Assembly: GCA_946187095.1 (NCBI GenBank)
Contig: CAMHPW010000109.1
Location: 1-5,113, forward strand
Source of the DNA: an uncultured Clostridia bacterium
Lineage (GTDB): Bacteria; Bacillota; Clostridia; Oscillospirales; Acutalibacteraceae
DNA: 5,113 nucleotides
Direction: 5' to 3'
Position 1 is the stretch's first letter. Each line of letters begins with the position of its first letter. The position numbers and the translations under genes are program-made. The notes below the pieces were generated by a model that was not told the DNA's origin, made no database searches, and saw only the letters and a program-made list of their open reading frames with translations. Shown piece after piece: positions 1 through 4,677 of the stretch.

Positions 1-30
1 AATCCTTCTCAATATATAAATATCAAAAAC

Positions 31-50
31 ATAAATATTTTCATATTTAT
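31..50. repeat. AT-rich inverted repeat, 8-bp arms
   Basis: ATAAATAT (31-38) and ATATTTAT (43-50) are perfect inverted arms around the loop TTTC, inside an AT-rich stretch (1-62) upstream of the acetyltransferase gene. There is no following T-run, so it is a poor intrinsic terminator. It could be an operator, part of an upstream promoter region, or chance in AT-rich DNA. No convincing -35/-10 pair was found for the downstream gene. Confidence 0.35.
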
Positions 51-88
51 TATCCCTATTTCCAAAAGCTACTAAGATACAGGACGGA

Positions 89-493
89 ATGATCTATATA
101 ATGCTTATGTTCGGTAACGAAACTATCGGCTATGCGAGCTATTACCTTGAAGATGACATATTGCAGATGCCAAGGCTCTGTATCAAAAAAGAATACCGTA
201 GAAAAGGTCTTGCCAAACAGGTGATCGAACACGTTGAATTGCTCTTTCTGTCAAAAGAACACGGATTTTCCTATGTCAAAAAAATACAGCATAATATTTC
301 CGTGAAAAATAAGACTGCCATAGCAATCTATGAACATCTTGGCTTCTACAAAAAGAAAAGAGTGACCGTTGACTTCGGAAACGGCTATTTTTCCGAAGAC
401 TATGTGATGGAAAAACGAATTAAATCTCACGAGGAGAGAATTCATGGGACAAAAACTGAAACAATACATCCTTTCGCTTCAGACCGTACTTGA
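89..493 (+). CDS. Short GNAT-family N-acetyltransferase, probably N-terminally reduced
   Basis: Members of this family move the acetyl group of acetyl-CoA to an amine on a small molecule or protein; the substrate here cannot be told. The acetyl-CoA-binding motif A is visible as RRKGLA at residues 37-42 (the Q/R-x-x-G-x-G/A signature). The motif B region is NKTAIAIYEHLGF at about 74-86, and the chain closes with a beta-like stretch to about residue 110. Motif A usually lies some 70-90 residues in; here it is at 37, so the first strand and helices of the fold seem to be missing. The frame is open back to a stop at 32-34, but no ATG, GTG or TTG occurs before 89. AGGA at 81-84 lies only 4 nt from ATG 89, so ATG 101 is a possible alternative. 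The last 16 or so codons overlap the next gene by 50 nt. It may be a compact GNAT or a decaying remnant. Confidence 0.65.
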   Translation: MIYIMLMFGNETIGYASYYLEDDILQMPRLCIKKEYRRKGLAKQVIEHVELLFLSKEHGFSYVKKIQHNISVKNKTAIAIYEHLGFYKKKRVTVDFGNGYFSEDYVMEKRIKSHEERIHGTKTETIHPFASDRT

Positions 494-842
494 AAGCGGT
501 GAAGAAATACAGGATATCGGATCTCTTAAAGCCGAACTCTTTACGGAAATATCATTTTGGCAGCATGAAAGGCTGATACATCTTTTGGTGACAATACTCT
601 TTGCCATTCTCACAATGTCGGTATTCATGGTGCTGCTGTTCTGTCAGGAATTGTCCGTGCTGATACTTCTTGCTGCTCTGATGAGCCTTATGATCCCTTA
701 TATCAGACATTACTACATTCTTGAAAACGGTGTCCAGACGTTATATACATTCTATGAAGAACTCACAAAACGTCAGGGCAATATTCCCGTTTCATGCGTA
801 CCTGCCCTTACAGGCGTAAAGATCAGATCCGTGAAACAATGA
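444..842 (+). CDS. Small membrane protein with two predicted helices, unknown function
   Basis: The product is 132 residues and I do not recognise the family. Residues 1-43 are polar and helix-like. Two adjoining hydrophobic segments follow at about 44-67 and 69-88, joined by only a short turn (roughly CQEL), suggesting a membrane hairpin with both ends on the same side. The C-terminal part (89-132) is soluble with a basic tail. The start is well supported: GAGGAGAG at 431-438 lies 5 nt before ATG 444, inside the end of the acetyltransferase gene, so the two are co-transcribed and probably translationally coupled. A strong terminator follows 18 nt after the stop. No catalytic motif is visible. 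Confidence 0.75.
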   Translation: MGQKLKQYILSLQTVLESGEEIQDIGSLKAELFTEISFWQHERLIHLLVTILFAILTMSVFMVLLFCQELSVLILLAALMSLMIPYIRHYYILENGVQTLYTFYEELTKRQGNIPVSCVPALTGVKIRSVKQ

Positions 843-860
843 TGTATTGCAGATAAAATA

Positions 861-905
861 CAACAGCCTGAAAATCAGAAAGTTTTCAGGCTGTTGTTCT
901 ATTTT
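861..905 (+). terminator. Rho-independent terminator of the GNAT/membrane-protein unit
   Basis: A perfect 14-bp stem pairs 861-874 (CAACAGCCTGAAAA) with 883-896, around an 8-nt loop, and is followed by a T-rich tract (TTCTATTTTACTTT from 897). It starts 18 nt after the stop codon at 842. The A-run on the left arm is short, so it is mainly a plus-strand terminator. Confidence 0.9.
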
Positions 906-920
906 ACTTTGACGGGTTTA

Positions 921-1187
921 TACAACGTGAGTTCGATGGAATTTCGGCTTTTTTGCAGAATCGTCGTTCAGTCACTTCGTGACTGAATTAACCTCTCCGT
1001 CACCGCCCCTAAAATTAGGGGAGGCAAGAGTGTCTTCCGCAAGTGACAGACTAACGGCAGGACAAAAAGTCGGCTTGCCGCCCCTGATTTCAGGGGAGGT
1101 GCCGAGCGTAGCGAGGCGGAGAGGTTAAATGCGGCAACAGCCGCATAGATTCTCAAATCCGAATTTTTCCATCGAACTCACGTTGTA
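921..1187 (-). repeat. Palindromic dispersed element E1 (MITE-like), minus orientation
   Basis: This 267-bp block fills most of the gene-free region. Its outer arms are a perfect 20-bp inverted repeat: 921-940 (TACAACGTGAGTTCGATGGA) pairs with 1168-1187. Imperfect pairing continues inward, with shared TTCGG and AGAATC on the two sides. Inside are a 9-bp hairpin at 967-987 (TTCAGTCAC/GTGACTGAA), a core closed by TTAACCTCTCCG (988-999) with its complement at 1117-1128, two CCCC-TRA hairpins (1006-1021 and 1081-1096), and a 6-bp TGCGGC/GCCGCA hairpin at 1130-1145. Positions 1018-1148, read on the minus strand, match E2 2136-2266 at about 114 of 131 positions by hand. There is no transposase, and the open frame across 968-1156 is made of repeat sequence. 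It may be a non-autonomous mobile element or a structured RNA. It lies between two converging genes and may also terminate their transcripts. Confidence 0.85.
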
Positions 1188-1250
1188 CAGCTATGACTCC
1201 GCAGAAGCCTTTGGAATATGAAAAAGTTCAAATCGGCACAATTGCACATT
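1188..1250. other. Gene-free spacer downstream of the Nudix gene
   Basis: These 63 bases separate E1 from the 3' end of the minus-strand Nudix gene. I see no hairpin followed by a T-run for that gene, no reading frame and no promoter. Termination of the Nudix transcript may rely on E1 itself. Confidence 0.5.
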
Positions 1251-1940
1251 TCATAAAAGCCGTCTTTTGACTTCACGGAGAATTTTGGTATCGTTGTCAT
1301 ATTTGCAGATATGCATGGCTTCATCGATAGTTGCCCAAAGATAGTAGTCGATTTCGCTTTTCTGGAGATTCACGGCACTTTCGTCAGCCTTTGCCAGAAA
1401 GAATACGACCTGTTTTTTGATCCTGCCGAAAGGGCTGTATGTACTGGTACGCCTGAAATCAGGCTCTATGATCACATCAAGACCTGTTTCTTCTTTGATC
1501 TCACGGACAGCGGTCTGCTGTTCGGTTTCATTCTGTTCAACGTGACCTTTGGGGAAGGTCCAGTATCTGCCGTTGTGATTCTTGACGAGAAGGACTTTGA
1601 TCACGCCGAGCCGTGTGCGGTGATAAACGACTGCACCGCAGGATTTTTCGTATACACAAAGGATCCTGTCGAATTCAACGGATTTTCCGGAAAGCCGTTT
1701 TCTGATCTCGGGTTCATAGTATATTTTCCCGACAGGAGCAGCAATGAGTCGTGTCTGGGAACGGTTTTCCGAAACGGCTACGGCTATGATCATACAATCA
1801 TTTTCGCCTGAAAGCTCCGTTTCAGCGAGTACATAGACCTGACGAAAATCACTTGACCTTCTGCCCATGATGAATCCGGAATACAGGCTTTTGTCGGTCA
1901 GAGTGCCGAAGATATCTATTTTCACGATCTTGCCCAGCAC
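1251..1940 (-). CDS. Nudix hydrolase with degenerate pyrophosphatase-like N-terminal domain
   Basis: Nudix enzymes cleave nucleoside diphosphates linked to another group, such as dinucleoside polyphosphates or modified NTPs, using Mg2+. The Nudix box is complete: G132, E138, R146-E147, E150-E151, G153 (residues counted from the GTG at 1940), inside a domain at about 97-225. The FPKGH lead-in and a YSPFGRIKKQ segment resemble the diadenosine-tetraphosphatase-like branch, but the substrate is inferred. Residues 1-96 (KIVKIDIFG..., QVYVLA, IIAVAVS, RLIAAP) recall the pyrophosphatase-like domain found before Nudix domains in some clostridial proteins, though the acidic metal-binding residues expected there are mostly absent. 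Total length is 229 residues. The start is the GTG at 1938-1940, 7 nt after AAAGGGGGGA. An upstream GTG at 1968-1970 is in frame but abuts the predicted promoter -10 box, so it would barely be transcribed. It is a single gene, divergent from prmA. Confidence 0.9.
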   Translation of the reverse strand: MLGKIVKIDIFGTLTDKSLYSGFIMGRRSSDFRQVYVLAETELSGENDCMIIAVAVSENRSQTRLIAAPVGKIYYEPEIRKRLSGKSVEFDRILCVYEKSCGAVVYHRTRLGVIKVLLVKNHNGRYWTFPKGHVEQNETEQQTAVREIKEETGLDVIIEPDFRRTSTYSPFGRIKKQVVFFLAKADESAVNLQKSEIDYYLWATIDEAMHICKYDNDTKILREVKRRLL

Positions 1941-1946
1941 GATATT

Positions 1947-1956
1947 TCCCCCCTTT
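1947..1956 (-). promoter_or_regulatory. Shine-Dalgarno site fixing the Nudix GTG start
   Basis: On the minus strand AAAGGGGGGA ends 6-7 nt before the GTG at 1938-1940. It favours this start over the in-frame GTG 30 nt upstream, which has no comparable site. Confidence 0.75.
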
Positions 1957-1975
1957 ACACACAAATACACATTAT

Positions 1976-2004
1976 AGTATAATTGATTTTGACAAAAATT
2001 ACAA
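1976..2004 (-). promoter_or_regulatory. Sigma-A-type promoter of the Nudix gene
   Basis: Read on the minus strand, TTGTAA (2004-1999), a 17-nt spacer, and TATACT (1981-1976). A second -10-like TATAAT overlaps just downstream. Transcription would begin near 1965-1970, giving a leader of about 25-30 nt before the GTG at 1940. Confidence 0.65.
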
Positions 2005-2066
2005 CAGAAATCAGCAAAAAAATTGGCAGATTTTTTAAAATTTTCGGCAAGTTTATTTTTTGACGG

Positions 2067-2095
2067 TTGTTTTTTTCATTGGAATGTATTATAAT
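2067..2095 (+). promoter_or_regulatory. prmA: Sigma-A-type promoter of the prmA operon
   Basis: TTGTTT (2067-2072), a 17-nt spacer, and a consensus TATAAT (2090-2095), preceded by an AT-rich region with A/T tracts. The -10 box sits in the middle of a perfect 14-bp palindrome, TGTATTATAATACA (2085-2098). Transcription would begin near 2101-2103, just inside the left arm of element E2, giving a leader of about 270 nt. Confidence 0.65.
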
Positions 2096-2098
2096 ACA

Positions 2099-2331
2099 AT
2101 AAATGAGCAAATTTGAAAGTTGCACAAAAAAACGTCTATGCGGCTGTCGCCGCATTTAGCCTCTCCGTCTCGCTATGCTCGGCACCTCCCCTGAAATCAG
2201 GGGAGGCAAGCTGACTTTTTGCCTTGCGGTCAGTTGATGACTTGCGGCAGACACCCTTGCCTCTCCTTCGCAAGGAGGGGACTTGCGGATATTGTGCAGT
2301 TTCACGAAGAATTTGGAATTTGCTCATTTAT
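2099..2331 (+). repeat. Palindromic dispersed element E2 (MITE-like), plus orientation, in the prmA leader
   Basis: The arms ATAAATGAGCAAATT (2099-2113) and their exact complement (2317-2331) bound the element. With two mismatches the pairing extends to 25 bp (2089-2113 with 2317-2341), taking in the prmA -10 box. Inside, TGAAA-TGCACAA-type pairing resumes between about 2114-2127 and 2292-2304, after a 12-nt bulge on the right side. The core holds the 6-bp TGCGGC/GCCGCA hairpin (2139-2154), the 10-bp CCTCCCCTGA/TCAGGGGAGG hairpin (2185-2206) and a CTCCTT/AAGGAG hairpin (2263-2277). Positions 2136-2266 match E1 on the opposite strand. Unlike E1, the right end lacks the CGGAGAGGTT closing sequence, so this copy is a variant or partly decayed. 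The open frame across 2136-2327 is repeat sequence, not a gene. Confidence 0.85.
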
Positions 2332-2374
2332 AGTAATATAAACATTGTTGATTTTTGGTGAAAGGAATGTTGTT

Positions 2375-3292
2375 ATGGACTGGACGGAAATTATTGCGGA
2401 GGTCGGTGCCGATGATATCGATACTGCCGCTGATATTGCACAAATGACGGTGCCCTACGGCATTTATATAGAGGACTATTCCAATCTGGAGGAAGAAGTT
2501 CTTGAAATTGCACATATTGATCTGATCGATGAAGAACTGCTCAGAATGGACAGGTCAAAGGCAAAGGTGCATATTTATATATCTCCCGAAGATAATCCGA
2601 ATGAAGCCCTGTCTTTTCTCAGAGAGAGATTTTCGGCGGAAAAGATAGACTACAGGCTGTATTCCAATGACTGTGATGTCGAAAGCTGTCTTGAGAACTG
2701 GAGAAAGTATTTCAAGCCGATCAAAGTGGGAGAGAAACTGCTGATACGTCCTGTATGGAGAGATGATTTTGAGCCGAATGGCAGGATCGTGATGAATCTG
2801 GAACCGGGTGTGGCATTCGGTACAGGTACGCATGAAACCACAAGACTTTGCCTGCAGGCATTGGAAAAGTATGTTACAAAAGATTGTACGATGCTTGATG
2901 TAGGCTGCGGCAGCGGCATCTTGTCGGTTGCAGGCTTGCTGCTGGGGGCAAAGTCGGCCATTGGTATCGATATCGATGAACTTGCCGTGAAAGCGTCTGT
3001 CGAAAATGCGAAGCTCAATGACGTTTCCGACAGGTATACGGCGGTCAGGGGCAATCTTGCCGATGAAGTCAGCGGCAGTTTTGATATTATCACGGCAAAT
3101 ATCGTGGCAGATGCCATTATCATGCTTTCGGCGGATATAGAAAAACTCATGCATGACAAAACTGTCTATATCATGAGCGGGATCATTGATTCACGACTTG
3201 ATGACTTGCTTGCGGCATTGCCCGATGATCTGAAAATAACAGAACAGTTTGAAGAAAAAAATTGGCTGTGTCTTGTAGCCATGCGTAAATGA
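2375..3292 (+). CDS. prmA: Ribosomal protein L11 methyltransferase
   Basis: PrmA uses S-adenosylmethionine to trimethylate amino groups of ribosomal protein L11 in the cytoplasm. The 305-residue product has the usual family length. An N-terminal L11-recognition region (about 1-105, opening MDWTEI) is followed by the linker W109-RKYFKPIKVGEKLLIRP. The family signature EPGVAFGTGTHETT is at 143-156, SAM motif I LDVGCGSG at 174-181, the acidic end of the second strand GIDID at 197-201, and the NIVA loop at 242-245. The start is ATG 2375, 9 nt after AAAGGA (2361-2366); a TTG further upstream (2345) in the same frame lacks such a site. It heads an operon with two genes behind it (19-nt gap to the next). 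In many Firmicutes prmA sits after dnaJ; here it does not. The long leader carrying element E2 is unusual. Confidence 0.96.
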   Translation: MDWTEIIAEVGADDIDTAADIAQMTVPYGIYIEDYSNLEEEVLEIAHIDLIDEELLRMDRSKAKVHIYISPEDNPNEALSFLRERFSAEKIDYRLYSNDCDVESCLENWRKYFKPIKVGEKLLIRPVWRDDFEPNGRIVMNLEPGVAFGTGTHETTRLCLQALEKYVTKDCTMLDVGCGSGILSVAGLLLGAKSAIGIDIDELAVKASVENAKLNDVSDRYTAVRGNLADEVSGSFDIITANIVADAIIMLSADIEKLMHDKTVYIMSGIIDSRLDDLLAALPDDLKITEQFEEKNWLCLVAMRK

Positions 3293-3311
3293 GATGACGG
3301 AGGGAAAACTA

Positions 3312-3794
3312 ATGAAAAATAAGGATACTTCCAATCTGATTTTTTCTGCGTTTCTGGTGACGGCATTTATCATCTGCACATACTTTTTTTCAGGATTCAT
3401 CACAGAATCCACGCAACTGAGTGATGCGTCCAAGATTTTTGCGATGGCAATGGTATATGCAGTTTTCGGATTGGTGATTTTCTATGCAACAAGAGTAGGT
3501 GACGGCAAGCAGGTAAAACGCTTTTCGCCTGCCACTCTTACTATAATGGTACTGCCTGCATTTTATATCATATTGGCAGGAACAGTGCCGAATCTGCCGT
3601 TTTCGGAACAGATCGCACAGCATCCGGAAGCAGTCAATTTTGCGGCTGTTGCATTCGGCTACGGTATGCCGTATACGTTTCTCAGCGGTTATGAGCTTGA
3701 TAAGTCAAAAACAAGTGAGAAAACGGAAGTTTCCGCTGAAGAACAGACTGTTTCGGACAGTGCAGATAAAGAAAACAATGAAAAAGGAGAATGA
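3312..3794 (+). CDS. Small multi-helix membrane protein with charged tail, unknown function
   Basis: The 160-residue product is not one I recognise. Hydrophobic segments lie at about 9-30, 42-60, 74-92 and, more weakly, 108-126, giving three or four membrane helices. The last 34 residues (127-160) are highly charged, rich in Glu, Lys and Ser, and probably disordered. A basic loop (KQVKR, 66-70) lies between helices 2 and 3. The start is ATG 3312, placed 7 nt after GGAGGG (3299-3304); an earlier in-frame ATG at 3294 has no SD and would place that site inside the coding region. It is 19 nt after prmA and 3 nt before mrp, so it is co-transcribed with both. The context does not reveal its function. 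Confidence 0.85.
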   Translation: MKNKDTSNLIFSAFLVTAFIICTYFFSGFITESTQLSDASKIFAMAMVYAVFGLVIFYATRVGDGKQVKRFSPATLTIMVLPAFYIILAGTVPNLPFSEQIAQHPEAVNFAAVAFGYGMPYTFLSGYELDKSKTSEKTEVSAEEQTVSDSADKENNEKGE

Positions 3795-3797
3795 TTT

Positions 3798-4640
3798 ATG
3801 TCAGAATGTACACATGACTGCAGTTCATGCAGTGAAAGCTGTTCTTCAAGGGACAATGCATCTTCACTCGACATGACGGAAAAACTCAATCAGTACAGCA
3901 ATGTGAAGAAAGTGATCGGTGTTGTCAGCGGAAAGGGCGGTGTCGGAAAGTCGATCGTTACATCACTTCTTGCCGTGATGTTCAGCAGAAGGGGCTATGA
4001 AACGGCTGTTCTTGATGCGGATATCACAGGACCGTCTATCCCGAAGGCATTCGGTATCAAAGAAAAGGCTTACGGCTCGGAAAAGGGAATATTGCCCTCT
4101 GTTACGGCATCCGGCATTAAAGTAATGTCGATCAATCTGCTTCTGGAAAACGAAAATGATCCTGTTATCTGGAGAGGACCGATTCTGGCAGGAACGGTAA
4201 AGCAGTTCTGGACAGATGTTTATTGGGGTGACGTTGACTATATGTTTGTGGATATGCCTCCCGGAACGGGTGATGTACCGCTGACGGTATTCCAGTCGCT
4301 TCCTCTTGACGGCATTATTGTAGTGACATCTCCGCAGGATCTTGTTTCCATGATCGTGGAAAAGGCTGTCAAAATGGCTCAGATGATGAATGTGCCGATT
4401 TTGGGTGTCGTTGAAAACATGAGTTATTTTGTATGTCCCGACTGCAAGAAAAAGCATTATCCGTTTGGTGAGAGCAGACTTGAAAATATTGCCAAAGAAT
4501 ACAGCATTGATATTCTGGCAAGACTGCCGATCGATCCCGAAAATGCAAAGGCTTGCGACAACGGTAAAATTGAAAGTGTCCTGAATCCCGATGCGGAAGC
4601 CGCTGCCGATAAAATTGAAAATATCATCGGAAAGTTATGA
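3798..4640 (+). CDS. mrp: Mrp/ApbC-family Fe-S cluster carrier ATPase
   Basis: Mrp (ApbC/Nbp35-type) proteins are cytoplasmic P-loop ATPases that hold a [4Fe-4S] cluster, usually between two subunits, and pass it to apo-enzymes. In this 280-residue protein the deviant Walker A is SGKGGVGKS at 44-52, the first switch DADITGPSIPK at 73-83, a WRGP motif at 125-128, and the Walker B/switch II VDMPPGTGD at 151-159. The cluster-binding CPDC is at C213 and C216, within FVCPDC. An added N-terminus carries four cysteines in the order C4-x3-C8-x2-C11-x3-C15, suggesting a second metal or cluster site; the N-terminal DUF59 (MIP18-like) domain found in some Mrp proteins is absent. The start is ATG 3798, 7 nt after AAGGAGA (3784-3790). 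It is the last gene of the prmA operon and is followed by a terminator. Confidence 0.95.
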   Translation: MSECTHDCSSCSESCSSRDNASSLDMTEKLNQYSNVKKVIGVVSGKGGVGKSIVTSLLAVMFSRRGYETAVLDADITGPSIPKAFGIKEKAYGSEKGILPSVTASGIKVMSINLLLENENDPVIWRGPILAGTVKQFWTDVYWGDVDYMFVDMPPGTGDVPLTVFQSLPLDGIIVVTSPQDLVSMIVEKAVKMAQMMNVPILGVVENMSYFVCPDCKKKHYPFGESRLENIAKEYSIDILARLPIDPENAKACDNGKIESVLNPDAEAAADKIENIIGKL

Positions 4641-4642
4641 TA

Positions 4643-4675
4643 AAAAAGCACTGTCTTTTGCGGACAGTGCTTTTT
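4643..4675. terminator. Bidirectional intrinsic terminator between converging genes
   Basis: GCACTGTC (4648-4655) pairs with GACAGTGC (4663-4670) around a 7-nt loop. Flanking AAAAA (4643-4647) and TTTTT (4671-4675) extend the stem to 13 bp and supply a U-tract in both directions. It starts 2 nt after the mrp stop and ends 2 nt before the stop codon of the minus-strand gene, so it can serve both. Confidence 0.9.
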
Positions 4676-4677
4676 GC

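Noticed and set aside
968..1156. Open frame of 62 residues on the minus strand
   Set aside because: It lies wholly within element E1 and is made of the repeat's hairpins. A similar frame in E2 (2136-2327, minus) has the same cause. Neither has a ribosome binding site or protein-like composition.
921..1187. Integron attC site or CRISPR array
   Set aside because: Long self-complementary arms recall attC, but no integrase, no recognisable R-box core sites and no cassette arrangement are present. There are no regularly spaced short direct repeats with spacers.
1311..1811. 166-codon open frame on the plus strand
   Set aside because: It is the opposite-strand shadow of the Nudix gene, which has a full Nudix box, SD and promoter.
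1989..2017. TTGACA on the plus strand as a -35 box
   Set aside because: No -10-like hexamer lies 16-18 nt downstream (CAGCAA at 17 nt).
2060..2095. TTGACG (2060-2065) as the -35 partner of TATAAT at 2090
   Set aside because: The spacer would be 24 nt; TTGTTT at 2067-2072 gives 17 nt.
2101..2374. Riboswitch or T-box in the prmA leader
   Set aside because: The leader is accounted for by element E2, which recurs at E1 next to no shared regulatory target; no recognised riboswitch core or T-box sequence was seen.
2555..3159. Long minus-strand open frames (199 and 169 codons)
   Set aside because: They lie opposite prmA, whose motifs are unambiguous; no supporting SD or domain.
3963..4457. 164-codon minus-strand open frame
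   Set aside because: It is the shadow of mrp, whose P-loop and CPxC motifs are clear.
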